Below, piece by piece: positions 49,263-59,523 of a stretch of 64,000 bases of DNA. A program made the position numbers and the translations under genes. The notes under the pieces were generated by a model. That model saw only the letters and a program-made list of their open reading frames with translations. It did no database searches and was not told the origin of the DNA. The stretch comes from Citrobacter freundii (lineage in GTDB: Bacteria; Pseudomonadota; Gammaproteobacteria; Enterobacterales; Enterobacteriaceae), in contig NZ_CP099222.1 of assembly GCF_029717145.1 (NCBI RefSeq), positions 3,658,001 to 3,722,000 on the forward strand, written 5' to 3'. Position 1 is the stretch's first letter, and every line of letters begins with the position of its first letter.

Positions 49263-51339
49263 ACAATTCATGGCGCTGCTGCGTAACGGCAATATCGGCG
49301 TGCCGCTGGTGATCCTGTGTATTCTGGCGATGGTGATCCTGCCGCTACCACCTGCACTTTTGGATATTCTGTTCACCTTTAACATCGTGCTGGCGGTGAT
49401 GGTGCTATTGGTGGCCGTTTCCGCAAAACGACCGCTCGAATTCAGCCTGTTCCCGACCATTTTGCTGATTACCACCCTAATGCGATTGACGCTAAACGTG
49501 GCGTCAACGCGCGTGGTGTTACTGCATGGCCATATGGGTGCCGGTGCCGCCGGTAAAGTGATCGAGTCCTTCGGTCAGGTGGTGATCGGCGGTAACTTCG
49601 TGGTCGGCTTTGTGGTGTTTATCATCCTGATGATCATCAACTTTATCGTGGTCACTAAAGGTGCTGAACGTATCTCCGAGGTGTCTGCCCGCTTTACGCT
49701 GGACGCGATGCCCGGTAAACAGATGGCGATTGATGCCGATCTGAATGCCGGGTTGATCAACCAGGCGCAGGCGCAAACACGACGCAAAGACGTGGCGGGT
49801 GAGGCAGATTTCTACGGTGCGATGGATGGTGCTTCAAAGTTCGTGCGTGGGGACGCCATCGCCGGGATGATGATCCTGGCCATCAACCTGATCGGCGGCG
49901 TCTGTATTGGGATCTTTAAATACGATTTAAGCGCTGAGGCCGCGTTCCAGCAATACGTGCTGATGACCATCGGTGACGGCCTGGTCGCGCAAATCCCGTC
50001 TTTGCTGCTGTCGACGGCGGCGGCGATTATCGTCACGCGCGTCAGCGACAGCGGCGATATTGCTACCGACGTACGTAGCCAGCTGCTGGCCAGCCCTTCG
50101 GTGCTCTATACCGCCACCAGCATTATGTTCGTGCTGGCCGTTGTGCCGGGCATGCCACATTTCCCGTTCCTGGCTTTTACGGCGCTGTTAGGGTTCACCG
50201 CCTGGCGCATGAGCAAGCGTCCGAAAGTCGCCGAGACTGAAGAGAAAAATCTCGAAACGCTGACCAAAACCATCACCGAAACCACCGAGCAGCAGGTCAG
50301 TTGGGAAACCATTCCGTTAATTGAGCCCATTAGCCTGAGTCTGGGCTATAAGCTGGTGGCGCTGGTCGATAAATCGAAAGGTAATCCGCTGACCCAGCGT
50401 ATTCGTGGCGTGCGGCAGGTGATTTCTGACGGCAACGGCGTGTTGCTGCCTGAAATTCGTATCCGCGAAAACTTCAGACTGAAACCCACGCAGTACGCCA
50501 TTTTCATCAATGGGATTAAAGCGGATGAGGCGGATATCCCCTCAGATAAGCTGATGGCGCTACCCTCCAGCGAAACTTACGGCGAAATAGATGGCGTGTT
50601 AGGGAACGACCCGGCCTACCGGATGCCCGTTACCTGGATTGTGCCGGCGCAAAAAGCCAAGGCATTAAATATGGGGTATCAGGTTATTGACAGCGCCAGC
50701 GTCATTGCCACGCACGTGAATAAGATTATTCGTCGCTATATTCCCGATCTGTTTAATTACGATGATATTACGCAGTTACATAACCGCCTGTCGTCCATGG
50801 CACCGCGTCTGGCGGAAGATCTCAGCGCGGCGCTGAATTACAGCCAGTTATTGAAGATTTACCGGACGCTGCTTATCGAAGGCGTTTCATTACGCGATAT
50901 CGTTACCATTGCCACCGTGCTGGTTGCCAGCAGCGCGACCACCAAAGATCCCATTCTGCTGACGGCAGATGTCCGTCTTGCGCTGCGTCGCAGTATTACT
51001 CACCCGTTTGTACGTAAAGATGAGCTGGCGGTCTACACGCTCAATAGTGAACTGGAGAATTTACTGGCAAACGTGGTCAATCAGGCACAGCAAAGTGGCA
51101 AAGTGATGCTCGACAGCGTACCGGTCGATCCGAATATGCTTAATCAGTTCCAGACCAATATGCCGCAGATAAAAGAACAAATGAAAGCCGCGGGGAAAGA
51201 ACCGATATTGTTGGTCGCTCCACAGTTACGTCCGCTGCTCGCTCGCTATGCTCGTCTGTTCGCGCCGGGGCTACAGGTGCTGTCTTATAATGAAGTGCCG
51301 GATGAGCTGGAATTAAAAATTATGGGCGCGTTGAGCTAA
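49246..51339 (+). CDS. lfhA: LfhA (FlhA-type export gate) of the lateral flagellum, complete
   Basis: 697 residues, full length for FlhA. Eight membrane helices fall in the first ~330 residues, with the FHIPEP signature region TRVVLLHG..GGNFVVGFVVFIILMIINFIVVTKGAERISEVSARFTLDAMPGKQ seen as its parts. The C-terminal cytoplasmic domain is intact. E. coli K-12 retains only part of this gene (fhiA). It can no longer work as an export gate because lfhB and the rest of the apparatus are missing from the locus. Confidence 0.94.
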   Translation: MPKITKQFMALLRNGNIGVPLVILCILAMVILPLPPALLDILFTFNIVLAVMVLLVAVSAKRPLEFSLFPTILLITTLMRLTLNVASTRVVLLHGHMGAGAAGKVIESFGQVVIGGNFVVGFVVFIILMIINFIVVTKGAERISEVSARFTLDAMPGKQMAIDADLNAGLINQAQAQTRRKDVAGEADFYGAMDGASKFVRGDAIAGMMILAINLIGGVCIGIFKYDLSAEAAFQQYVLMTIGDGLVAQIPSLLLSTAAAIIVTRVSDSGDIATDVRSQLLASPSVLYTATSIMFVLAVVPGMPHFPFLAFTALLGFTAWRMSKRPKVAETEEKNLETLTKTITETTEQQVSWETIPLIEPISLSLGYKLVALVDKSKGNPLTQRIRGVRQVISDGNGVLLPEIRIRENFRLKPTQYAIFINGIKADEADIPSDKLMALPSSETYGEIDGVLGNDPAYRMPVTWIVPAQKAKALNMGYQVIDSASVIATHVNKIIRRYIPDLFNYDDITQLHNRLSSMAPRLAEDLSAALNYSQLLKIYRTLLIEGVSLRDIVTIATVLVASSATTKDPILLTADVRLALRRSITHPFVRKDELAVYTLNSELENLLANVVNQAQQSGKVMLDSVPVDPNMLNQFQTNMPQIKEQMKAAGKEPILLVAPQLRPLLARYARLFAPGLQVLSYNEVPDELELKIMGALS

Positions 51340-51376
51340 CGCGTGATGAGGCGGTGCTGAAAGTACCGCCTGACTA

Positions 51377-52138
51377 TTACAGAATTGTATTTTCCGTCAG
51401 AATTCGTCGGGCACCGAGATAATGATCCTGCCAGAAAGGTTCGGACAAGGTGCTGACCCGGATCGTTTCGCCGGTACGTGGCGACTCAATAAATTGCCCC
51501 TGCCCCAAATAGACCCCCATATGATCGGCAATATCCCGGCTGTGAATATGGAAAAACAGTAAATCACCACGACGTAAATCGCGATTAGAGACAATTGTCG
51601 CCCGCCGATAGTGATACATTTCATTGGCAGTACGGGGCAGTTTCGCCGCCAGAATTTTATTGTAGGCATAGAAAACGAGCCCGCTGCAGTCAAAGCCTTC
51701 ATCCGGACGGGTTCCCCCCCACAGATACGGTTTACCTAACTGTTGCTCAAGGCGATGAATCGCCACTTCGGTGATGTTGTGCAGGTGATCGCTACTGAGA
51801 AAATGAGGATTTTCGGCGAGTTCCTGCCAGCGATGATCGCTGGCTTTAAGCGGACCTGGGAACCATTCCGGGTGCTGTTTAATCTGCACGCGATTCTGCT
51901 GGCGCAGTGCCTTTTTACTTTCCGCATTACCTTCTACCACGTAGCTGGCCTGCTTTTTTACCTGCACATGATACTGCTTTAGTAACCGGGCACGATTACG
52001 CATACGCAACTGCGCCGCATAGTTTAAGGGGGTATTTGATAAGACAGGCTGAACTTTGGCGATACACGGTAATGACAACACGACACACAAAGACAGCAGG
52101 CCCGGCAAAAGGCGTCGGGGTGCAGTGGCAAAAGACAT
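51377..52138 (-). CDS. yafL: YafL, NlpC/P60-family cell-wall peptidase
   Basis: About 253 residues from the ATG at 52138; no strong ribosome site is visible there, and a TTG seven codons earlier is the alternative. Signal-like N-terminus, then an NlpC/P60 domain with the catalytic Cys in GFDCSGLVFYAY, His in HIHSRDIADHMGVYLG and a polar third residue nearby. It is predicted to cut peptidoglycan stem peptides in the periplasm. Confidence 0.93.
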   Translation of the reverse strand: MSFATAPRRLLPGLLSLCVVLSLPCIAKVQPVLSNTPLNYAAQLRMRNRARLLKQYHVQVKKQASYVVEGNAESKKALRQQNRVQIKQHPEWFPGPLKASDHRWQELAENPHFLSSDHLHNITEVAIHRLEQQLGKPYLWGGTRPDEGFDCSGLVFYAYNKILAAKLPRTANEMYHYRRATIVSNRDLRRGDLLFFHIHSRDIADHMGVYLGQGQFIESPRTGETIRVSTLSEPFWQDHYLGARRILTENTIL

Positions 52139-52486
52139 GAAAAAAGAATACCTGGTCAAACACGTTCGGCGCAGTGTACTGCTATTGGCGGGATATCTTT
52201 TTTAATATTTGATTATTAATAGATTAATTTTTTAAATTCAATAGATTAGAAAGTCAGTATTAATCTTATGCAATGGACGGATAGCAGCGACAAATTACGC
52301 CGCTGTCTGACTGTCTTTAAGTCCAATTTTGCGTATAAAGAGAAACTAAAGTGTAAACGCAGCACGAGAGACTTGCGAAAAACTTTCTTGGTGCTAATGT
52401 GAGCGCTCCAAATCCAGATTTATCCGATTTGGCGACTCTATTTGCCGTCCTGGCGTGTGTAACCGTTTTATCAAGGAATAAGCAGT
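52139..52486. other. Divergent region yafL/yafK, 348 bp
   Basis: AT-rich near yafL, becoming mixed towards yafK. It should hold both promoters. I see no recognised operator or small gene. Confidence 0.5.
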
Positions 52487-53227
52487 ATGCGTAAAATCGC
52501 ATTTTTTCTTGCGATGCTTTTATTACCGTGCGTTTCATTTGCCGGTTTGCTGAGCAGTAGCAGTCCAACTGCACCTGTCAGCAAAGAATATAAGCAGCAA
52601 TTGATGGGATCTCCTGTCTATATTCAGATCTTTAAAGAAGAACGCACGCTGGATCTGTACGTCAAAATGGGCGAACAGTATCAATTGCTCGACAGCTACA
52701 AGATCTGTAACTATTCCGGCGGGTTAGGACCCAAGCAACGTCAGGGCGATTTTAAAAGCCCGGAAGGGTTTTACAGCGTACAACGCGGTCAGCTCAAACC
52801 GGATAGCCGCTTCTATAAAGCGATTAATATTGGCTTTCCCAACGCCTATGACCGCGCGCACGGGTACGAAGGTAAATACCTGATGATCCACGGCGCCTGC
52901 GTTTCTGTCGGCTGCTATGCCATGACCGACAACGGCATTGATGAGATTTTCCAGTTTGTCACTGGGGCGTTAGTATTTGGCCAGTCCAGCGTGCAGGTCA
53001 GCATTTACCCGTTCCGCATGACCGATGCCAACATGAAGCGCCACCAGAACTCGTATTACAAAGAGTTCTGGTCACAGCTAAAACCGGGATACGACTATTT
53101 TGAACAGACGCGTAAGCCACCGACTGTTTCCGTGGTCGATGGTCGTTACGTCGTTAGCAAACCGTTGAGCCATGAAGTGATTCAGCCACAGCTGGCGTCA
53201 AACTACACGCTCCCCGAGACAAAATAG
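52487..53227 (+). CDS. yafK: DpaA (YafK/LdtF), YkuD-family peptidoglycan-Lpp hydrolase
   Basis: 246 residues, matching E. coli YafK. Signal peptide to about FAG-LL, then a YkuD domain with catalytic motif [12 protein letters not shown]. In E. coli this L,D-transpeptidase-like protein detaches Braun lipoprotein from peptidoglycan. Its last ~30 bp overlap the end of yafJ on the opposite strand. Confidence 0.95.
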   Translation: MRKIAFFLAMLLLPCVSFAGLLSSSSPTAPVSKEYKQQLMGSPVYIQIFKEERTLDLYVKMGEQYQLLDSYKICNYSGGLGPKQRQGDFKSPEGFYSVQRGQLKPDSRFYKAINIGFPNAYDRAHGYEGKYLMIHGACVSVGCYAMTDNGIDEIFQFVTGALVFGQSSVQVSIYPFRMTDANMKRHQNSYYKEFWSQLKPGYDYFEQTRKPPTVSVVDGRYVVSKPLSHEVIQPQLASNYTLPETK

Positions 53228-53965
53228 CGCCCATTCACCTGGCATAATCTTTTGCCAGGTTTCATTGCCCGTCAGCGGCTGCGTAGCGATCACGGTGACC
53301 ACATCATTGGGTGTGGTCTCGGAGCTAAAGTCGATTTCTACATCCTGATCCAATAACGTCGCCACGCCGAAAGGTGCGCGGCGGGTGATCCAGAACAGAT
53401 TGGTCGAACAGAACGCCATCACGTAGCGCCCGTCGGACAACAACATGTTGAAGACGCCCTTCTCACGCAGTTCCCCGGCCAGGACGGCAATATATTTAAA
53501 CACCGCAGTCATGTTGCCCGGCGTACGCGGATAACGTTCAACCAGCTTATGTAGCAGCCAGCAGAACGCTTTTTCGCTGTCGGTTTCTCCGACCGGACGA
53601 AAATTACCGGTTTCCAGCGATTTATAACCGCTTAGCTGTCCGTTATGGGCATAGGTCCAGTTGCGCCCCCACAGTTCACGCGTGAACGGATGGGTATTTT
53701 CCAGCGCCACTTCTCCCCGATTCGCCTGACGAATATGAGCAATCACGGAACAGGATTTGATGGGATAGTCTTGTACCAGTTTGGCGATAGGCGAATTAAA
53801 GCTGGGTTGCGGATCTTTAAATGTACGGCAACCCTTACCTTCATAAAACGTAATCCCCCAGCCGTCTTTGTGCGGCCCGGTACCTCCCCCGCGCTGAACC
53901 AGCCCGGTGAAGCTAAAGCAAATATCGGTTGGCACATTGGCGCTCATCCCGAGCAGTTCGCACAT
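53198..53965 (-). CDS. yafJ: YafJ, class-II glutamine amidotransferase domain protein
   Basis: 255 residues beginning [19 protein letters not shown], with the N-terminal nucleophile Cys2. Further family motifs include [28 protein letters not shown] and WTYAHNGQL. No synthase partner domain is attached; its substrate is unknown. It converges with and overlaps yafK by 30 bp. Confidence 0.94.
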   Translation of the reverse strand: MCELLGMSANVPTDICFSFTGLVQRGGGTGPHKDGWGITFYEGKGCRTFKDPQPSFNSPIAKLVQDYPIKSCSVIAHIRQANRGEVALENTHPFTRELWGRNWTYAHNGQLSGYKSLETGNFRPVGETDSEKAFCWLLHKLVERYPRTPGNMTAVFKYIAVLAGELREKGVFNMLLSDGRYVMAFCSTNLFWITRRAPFGVATLLDQDVEIDFSSETTPNDVVTVIATQPLTGNETWQKIMPGEWALFCLGERVV

Positions 53966-53991
53966 ATATCACCTACCTTAAAACGCTGAAC

Positions 53992-54068
53992 TGCCTGATG
54001 GCGTTACACTTATCAGGCCTACGCAAAACGCAAGTAGGCCGGATAAGGCTTCAGCCGCCATCCGGCAA
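53992..54068. repeat. BIME between yafJ and gmhA
   Basis: Two REP palindromes: TGCCTGATGGCG..TATCAGGCCTACG (53992-54022) and GTAGGCCGGATAAGGC..GCCATCCGGCAA (54034-54068). Confidence 0.88.
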
Positions 54069-54076
54069 TAGCCTTC

Positions 54077-54655
54077 TTACTTAACCATCTCTTTTTCGAT
54101 CAGCTGAATCAGAATATGAATCACTTTAATGTGAATTTCCTGAATACGGTCAGCATAGCCAAAGTGCGGGACGCGAATTTCAATGTCGGCGCTGCCGGCC
54201 ATTTTGCCGCCATCTTTCCCGGTCAGGGTGATGACTTTCATTCCTTTCTCACGCGCAGCGGCAATGGCTTTAATCACGTTTGCCGAGTTACCGGAGGTCG
54301 AAATGCCTAACAGGACATCCCCTTCACGCCCTACCGCTTCAACATAGCGAGAGAAAATATAATCGTAACCGAAATCATTGCTGACGCAGGAGATATGGCT
54401 GACATCAGAGATAGCGATCGCCGGATAGCCCGGACGGTTTTCACGGTAGCGCCCGGTCAGCTCTTCAGCAAAGTGCATTGCGTCGCAATGGGAGCCGCCG
54501 TTACCGCAGGAAAGTACCTTGCCACCCGCTTTAAAACTGTCTGCCAGCAGGACCGCCGCGCGCTGAATAGCGTGAATATTGGCGTCATCTTTTAAAAAAT
54601 TAGCCAGCGTTTCCGCCGCTTCGCTCAGTTCGTTACGAATAAGATCCTGGTACAT
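54077..54655 (-). CDS. gmhA: GmhA (LpcA), sedoheptulose-7-phosphate isomerase
   Basis: 192 residues from the ATG at 54655, the E. coli start and length. SIS domain with [20 protein letters not shown] and [14 protein letters not shown]. It catalyses the first step of ADP-heptose synthesis for the LPS inner core. The frame extends 11 codons upstream without homology. Confidence 0.97.
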   Translation of the reverse strand: MYQDLIRNELSEAAETLANFLKDDANIHAIQRAAVLLADSFKAGGKVLSCGNGGSHCDAMHFAEELTGRYRENRPGYPAIAISDVSHISCVSNDFGYDYIFSRYVEAVGREGDVLLGISTSGNSANVIKAIAAAREKGMKVITLTGKDGGKMAGSADIEIRVPHFGYADRIQEIHIKVIHILIQLIEKEMVK

Positions 54656-54726
54656 GAGGATATCCTTCAGCATGAATGTAAATGACAAGATGCAGTGTAC
54701 CGGATAGCACTACAGGCGAGAAGCAT

Positions 54727-54760
54727 AAGCCACAGGAATTGCTGTGGCTTTTGATTTTTT
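54727..54760 (+). terminator. Terminator-like hairpin in the gmhA leader
   Basis: AAGCCACAG / CTGTGGCTT stem followed on the plus strand by TTGATTTTTT, antisense to the gmhA 5' region. What transcript it would end is not clear. Confidence 0.5.
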
Positions 54761-54855
54761 GTGCCGGTGAAAACAACAACAATGTGAGCTTTGTTGTAAT
54801 TATTTTGTAAACACATTGCTAAAAGAATTTACATCCACTACAACCATATCATCAC

Positions 54856-54872
54856 AAGTGGTCAGACCTCCT
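54856..54872. promoter_or_regulatory. FadR operator of fadE
   Basis: AAGTGGTCAGACCTCCT matches the FadR site upstream of E. coli fadE, 22 bp before the start codon. Repression without long-chain acyl-CoA is inferred. Confidence 0.85.
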
Positions 54873-54894
54873 ACAAGCAAGGGAGCTTTTCGAT

Positions 54895-57339
54895 ATGATG
54901 ATTTTGAGTATTCTCGCAACGATTGTTCTGCTCGGCGTATTGTTTTATCACCGCGTGAGCTTGTTTCTCAGCAGCGTAATTTTGCTCGCATGGACGGCTG
55001 CGCTCGGCGTAGCTGGCCTGTGGTCGGTCTGGCTGCTGGTTCCTCTGGCCATTATTCTGGTGCCGTTTAACTTTACGCCGATGCGTAAATCCATGATCTC
55101 TGCGCCAGTGTTCCGCGGCTTCCGTAAGGTTATGCCGCCGATGTCGCGCACCGAGAAAGAAGCAATTGATGCCGGTACCACCTGGTGGGAAGGCGATCTG
55201 TTCCAGGGCAAACCGGACTGGAAGAAATTGCACAGCTATCCGCAGCCACGCCTGACGGCAGAAGAGCAGGCCTTTATTGACGGTCCGGTCGAAGAAGCGT
55301 GCCGCATGGCAAACGACTTCCAGATCACCCATGAATTAGCGGATCTGCCGCCAGAACTGTGGGCGTATCTGAAAGAGCACCGCTTTTTCGCGATGATCAT
55401 CAAGAAAGAGTATGGCGGTCTGGAATTCTCTGCTTATGCACAGGCTCGCGTACTGCAAAAACTCTCCGGCGTCTCCGGGATCCTGGCGATCACCGTTGGC
55501 GTACCTAACTCATTAGGCCCGGGTGAACTGCTGCAACATTACGGCACCGAAGAACAGAAAAACCATTATTTGCCGCGTCTGGCGCGTGGTCAGGAAATCC
55601 CTTGCTTTGCGCTGACCAGCCCGGAAGCGGGCTCCGATGCAGGGGCGATTCCGGATACCGGCGTAGTTTGCATGGGTGAATGGCAGGGTCAGCAGGTGCT
55701 GGGTATGCGCCTGACCTGGAACAAACGCTATATCACGCTGGCCCCTATCGCCACCGTGCTGGGCCTGGCGTTTAAACTCTCCGACCCGGAAAAACTGCTG
55801 GGCGGCGAAGAAGATCTGGGCATTACCTGCGCGCTGATCCCCACCTCAACACCGGGTGTAGAAATTGGTCGTCGCCACTTCCCGCTGAACGTCCCGTTCC
55901 AGAACGGTCCGACGCTGGGTAAAGATGTTTTTGTACCGATTGATTACATTATCGGTGGCCCGAAGATGGCCGGTCAGGGCTGGCGTATGCTGGTGGAATG
56001 TCTGTCTGTGGGGCGCGGCATTACGCTACCATCTAACTCGACAGGTGGCGTGAAATCGGTTGCCATGGCAACAGGTGCCTATGCGCATATTCGTCGCCAG
56101 TTCAAAATCTCTATCGGCAAGATGGAAGGTATTGAAGAACCGCTGGCGCGTATTGCCGGTAACGCCTACGTGATGGACGCCGCGGCGTCGCTGATTACCT
56201 ACGGTATTATGCTCGGCGAAAAACCAGCGGTACTTTCCGCCATCGTGAAATATCACTGTACCCACCGCGGGCAGCAGTCAATCATCGATGCGATGGATAT
56301 CACTGGCGGTAAAGGCATTATGCTGGGCGAAAGCAACTTCCTGGCGCGTGCTTACCAGGGCGCCCCGATCGCCATCACCGTTGAAGGTGCCAATATTCTG
56401 ACCCGTAGCATGATGATCTTCGGCCAGGGGGCAATTCGTTGCCATCCGTACGTGTTGGAAGAGATGGCGGCGGCGCAGAACAACGATGTGAATGCGTTCG
56501 ATAAGCTGCTGTTTAAGCACATTGGTCACGTCGGCAGCAATAAGGTACGCAGTTTCTGGCTCGGTCTGACGCGCGGGCTTACCAGCAGCACGCCAACCGG
56601 TGATGCCACCAAACGTTACTACCAGCACCTGAACCGTCTGAGCGCCAACCTGGCATTACTCTCAGATGTCTCCATGGCCGTGCTGGGCGGTAGTCTGAAG
56701 CGTCGCGAGCGTATCTCCGCGCGTCTGGGCGATGTGTTAAGTCAGCTGTATCTGGCCTCCGCCGTGCTGAAGCGTTATGACGACGAAGGCCGCCATGAAG
56801 CCGACCTGCCGCTGGTTCACTGGGGCGTACAGGATGCGTTGTATAAAGCGGAACAGGCGATGGACGATCTGCTGCAAAACTTCCCGAACCGTTTCGTTGC
56901 CGGGCTGCTGAATGTGGTTATCTTCCCGACCGGTCGCCACTACCATGCGCCTTCTGACAAACTGGATCATAAAGTTGCGAAGATTTTGCAGGTGCCGAGC
57001 GCAACCCGTTCACGCATCGGTCGCGGTCAGTACCTGACGCCAAGCCAATACAATCCGGTCGGCTTGTTGGAAGAAGCGTTGCTGGACGTGATTGCCGCCG
57101 ACCCTATCCACCAGCGTATCTGCAAAGAGCTGGGTAAAAACCTGCCGTTTACCCGCCTGGATGAACTGGCGCGTAACGCGCTGGCAAAAGGGTTGATTGA
57201 TAAAGACGAAGCCGCGATTCTGGTGAAAGCGGAAGAGAGCCGTCTGCGCAGCATCAACGTGGATGATTTTGACCCTGAGGAGCTGGCGACCCAGCCGGTA
57301 AAGTTGCCAGAGAAAGTGCGTAAAGTCGAAGCGGCATAG
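54895..57339 (+). CDS. fadE: FadE, acyl-CoA dehydrogenase
   Basis: 814 residues, the enterobacterial length. Two N-terminal membrane helices (residues ~3-20 and 27-48), then the acyl-CoA dehydrogenase core ([59 protein letters not shown] as separate motifs) and a long C-terminal extension. It performs the first oxidation of fatty acid beta-oxidation at the inner membrane. FadR site upstream, strong terminator downstream. Confidence 0.97.
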   Translation: MMILSILATIVLLGVLFYHRVSLFLSSVILLAWTAALGVAGLWSVWLLVPLAIILVPFNFTPMRKSMISAPVFRGFRKVMPPMSRTEKEAIDAGTTWWEGDLFQGKPDWKKLHSYPQPRLTAEEQAFIDGPVEEACRMANDFQITHELADLPPELWAYLKEHRFFAMIIKKEYGGLEFSAYAQARVLQKLSGVSGILAITVGVPNSLGPGELLQHYGTEEQKNHYLPRLARGQEIPCFALTSPEAGSDAGAIPDTGVVCMGEWQGQQVLGMRLTWNKRYITLAPIATVLGLAFKLSDPEKLLGGEEDLGITCALIPTSTPGVEIGRRHFPLNVPFQNGPTLGKDVFVPIDYIIGGPKMAGQGWRMLVECLSVGRGITLPSNSTGGVKSVAMATGAYAHIRRQFKISIGKMEGIEEPLARIAGNAYVMDAAASLITYGIMLGEKPAVLSAIVKYHCTHRGQQSIIDAMDITGGKGIMLGESNFLARAYQGAPIAITVEGANILTRSMMIFGQGAIRCHPYVLEEMAAAQNNDVNAFDKLLFKHIGHVGSNKVRSFWLGLTRGLTSSTPTGDATKRYYQHLNRLSANLALLSDVSMAVLGGSLKRRERISARLGDVLSQLYLASAVLKRYDDEGRHEADLPLVHWGVQDALYKAEQAMDDLLQNFPNRFVAGLLNVVIFPTGRHYHAPSDKLDHKVAKILQVPSATRSRIGRGQYLTPSQYNPVGLLEEALLDVIAADPIHQRICKELGKNLPFTRLDELARNALAKGLIDKDEAAILVKAEESRLRSINVDDFDPEELATQPVKLPEKVRKVEAA

Positions 57340-57357
57340 CGATCGCGCACGACTTCC

Positions 57358-57384
57358 AGCCCCGCTTAACGCGGGGCTTTTTAT
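57358..57384 (+). terminator. fadE terminator
   Basis: AGCCCCGC-TTAAC-GCGGGGCT followed by TTTTATT, 19 bp after the stop codon. Confidence 0.93.
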
Positions 57385-57448
57385 TGCCACATTTTCGGTA
57401 ATGCTCATGCTACAGTGTCAAAATGCTGTTCAACGAGGAGCCTCGATT

Positions 57449-58216
57449 GTGCCTGGTTTGAAAATTACCCTACTGCAACAACCACTGATCTGGATGGATG
57501 GCCCGGCTAACCTGCGCCATTTCGACCGACAGCTTGAAACCATCACCGGACGAGACGTCATTGTATTGCCCGAGATGTTTACCAGCGGCTTTGCGATGGA
57601 AGCGGCCAGCACGTCGCTTACGCAGGAAGAGGTTGTTCGCTGGATGCACGCCAAAGCGCAGCAGACAAATGCGCTAATCGCCGGCAGCGCCGCGTTACAG
57701 TCAGAACGTGGCCCGGTAAATCGTTTTTTACTGGTAGAACCCGAAGGATGCGTTCATTTTTATGATAAACGCCACCTGTTCCGCATGGCGAACGAGCACC
57801 AGTATTATCAGGCTGGAGAAGAACGCGTCATTGTTCAATGGCGCGGCTGGCGTATTTTACCGCTGGTCTGTTATGACCTGCGGTTTCCGGTATGGTCACG
57901 CAATCGCGAGGATTATGACCTGGCATTATATGTCGCAAACTGGCCTGCACCACGCTCACTGCACTGGCAGGCACTGCTGGTCGCCCGGGCAATTGAGAAC
58001 CAGGCTTATGTAGCAGGATGTAACCGGGTTGGTAGCGATGGCAATGGCCATCATTATCGCGGGGACAGCCGGGTAATTAACCCGCAAGGGGAAATTATTG
58101 CCACCGCCGAGGCGCACCAGGCCACGCGGATTGATGCTGAGCTGTCGCTTACAGCATTGCGGGAGTATCGCGGGAAGTTTCCAGCCTGGCAGGATGCCGA
58201 CCCGTTTACACTATAG
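57449..58216 (+). CDS. yafV: YafV, omega-amidase of the nitrilase family
   Basis: 255 residues from the GTG at 57449 with GAGGAG before it (VPGLKITLLQQP, as in E. coli). The Glu-Lys-Cys catalytic triad is visible in LPEMFTSG, YDKRHLF and PLVCYDLRFPVW. It hydrolyses alpha-ketoglutaramate-type omega-amides, supporting methionine-salvage transamination. Unlike in E. coli K-12, ivy is not the next gene. Confidence 0.95.
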   Translation: MPGLKITLLQQPLIWMDGPANLRHFDRQLETITGRDVIVLPEMFTSGFAMEAASTSLTQEEVVRWMHAKAQQTNALIAGSAALQSERGPVNRFLLVEPEGCVHFYDKRHLFRMANEHQYYQAGEERVIVQWRGWRILPLVCYDLRFPVWSRNREDYDLALYVANWPAPRSLHWQALLVARAIENQAYVAGCNRVGSDGNGHHYRGDSRVINPQGEIIATAEAHQATRIDAELSLTALREYRGKFPAWQDADPFTL

Positions 58217-58371
58217 AGATATCTCTTCTCGCCCGTTACGGAACGGTTTCCTCGTGGCGGGATTGTTTCACTCCGTAACTAACCGCAAAACAAATTCGCG
58301 TGGCGACATGCCTCAGGCAACGTATTCTGAAAATGATAATCACACGTAAATTCCCTTATCAGGATATCAAA

Positions 58372-58782
58372 ATGAAGAAATTTGTACGCATGACTTTGCT
58401 GGCTGCTACCCTGGCGGGTGCCTCCTTTAGCACACTTGCAGCAAACGTATCCAACGTTCCGGCCCCGGCCCAGGATCCAGTGGTACAGCACCTGAAACTG
58501 AGCAATGACCAGGTGGCGCAGATTAAAAAGCTGCACCAACAGCTGGAAACCAATGTCAGCCAGATTTCGGTGAACGACGTTAAAGACGGCGTGCTGATTG
58601 ACGTGATCAAGTCCGGAAAATGGGATGATGCCGCTGTTAAGAAACAGCTTGCCGCGTTCAGCAACATCGAACAGCAGGCACGTTACTACCGCGTGAAATA
58701 CTACTTTGACCTGAGCAAAGTCCTCACGCCTGAGCAGCGTAAGCTGGTGCAAAAAGATATCGCACAGACGCTGGGCGAGTAA
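58372..58782 (+). CDS. Spy/CpxP-family periplasmic LTxxQ protein
   Basis: 136 residues from the ATG at 58372 (AGGAT upstream). Signal peptide MKKFVRMTLLAATLAGASFSTLA-A. The mature protein is helical with two Spy-type segments (LKLSNDQVAQIKKLHQQLE and KVLTPEQRKLVQKDIAQ); LTPEQR is the family hallmark. A periplasmic chaperone or stress-sensor role is likely. It stands in the place of ivy next to yafV. Confidence 0.85.
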   Translation: MKKFVRMTLLAATLAGASFSTLAANVSNVPAPAQDPVVQHLKLSNDQVAQIKKLHQQLETNVSQISVNDVKDGVLIDVIKSGKWDDAAVKKQLAAFSNIEQQARYYRVKYYFDLSKVLTPEQRKLVQKDIAQTLGE

Positions 58783-58808
58783 TGGCATAAGCCTGAACCA
58801 GCAATGGT

Positions 58809-59522
58809 TCAGGCTGTCAGCTCAGGCATTATTTCTTGCGCAAACAGAAATCCCTGCACGGCATCGGCACCGCTTACGCGACAGATGGCATAATCCTCCG
58901 GCGTTTCCACCCCCTCGATCACCACCCGCTCGCCCAGCCCGCGAAACTGGTTGATGAGAACTCTCAGCTGCCACTCCGATTCTCTGAACTGATGAAACAT
59001 TCCGCTTTCAATTTTGATGGCATCGAACCGAACCCCAGACAGTCGCCAGACAAAAAATAGCTCGGGCGATACATCATCCAGCCAGACGCGGAACCCGTGG
59101 CGCACCAGGGATCTTATCGCAATACACACCGCCTGCTGTTCTGACTTTTCCAGACGCATCATGGTGCCTGGGTCCTGAATTTCGATCACAATACGCCCTT
59201 GATGCGCCCGTTTAATCAATCGTGTCACCCACGACATGCAGGTCAGCATCCGGACAGACACATTCAGGGAGTAGCTTCCCGGCAGCGCCAGTACCCGCTG
59301 CATTTGCCAAAGAAAGAGTTGCTGCTTCGCGGTTGTGGAAAGGTGCTTGAAAAAAAGATCCAGCGGTAACGACGTCCGAACCTGACTCAACACCTCACGG
59401 ACATCCAGCGAGGCGTCATCAAAAAAATGAATGTGCTGTAAACGGATCCCGGTTATCCGCAGCAGCTCGGCATTGCGGGGACGTGCGGGTAGATATTGAG
59501 CCTGTTCGTTTGGTCTGTTCAT
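58809..59522 (-). CDS. Degenerate EAL-domain protein, last gene of the fimbrial operon
   Basis: 237 residues from the ATG at 59522, one base after the stop codon of the oligosaccharyltransferase gene (TGACATG), so translation is coupled. Several EAL-fold residues remain: Asn87 (LNVSV), Glu114 (IEIQD), Asp149-Asp150 (LDD), Lys170 (IKIE), Glu203 (VIEGVE) and Gln223 (VQGFLF). The EAL motif itself is absent from the N-terminal segment (LLRITGIRLQH), so c-di-GMP hydrolysis is unlikely. A regulatory, protein-binding role like that of other inactive EAL proteins (for example YdiV) is possible. Confidence 0.85.
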   Translation of the reverse strand: MNRPNEQAQYLPARPRNAELLRITGIRLQHIHFFDDASLDVREVLSQVRTSLPLDLFFKHLSTTAKQQLFLWQMQRVLALPGSYSLNVSVRMLTCMSWVTRLIKRAHQGRIVIEIQDPGTMMRLEKSEQQAVCIAIRSLVRHGFRVWLDDVSPELFFVWRLSGVRFDAIKIESGMFHQFRESEWQLRVLINQFRGLGERVVIEGVETPEDYAICRVSGADAVQGFLFAQEIMPELTA

Positions 59523-59523
59523 G

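Noticed and set aside
44612..51339. A functional lateral flagellar system
   Set aside because: Only sigma factor, two stators and LfhA are complete; lfhB and lafF are truncated at IS1, and basal body, hook, filament and the remaining export genes are absent.
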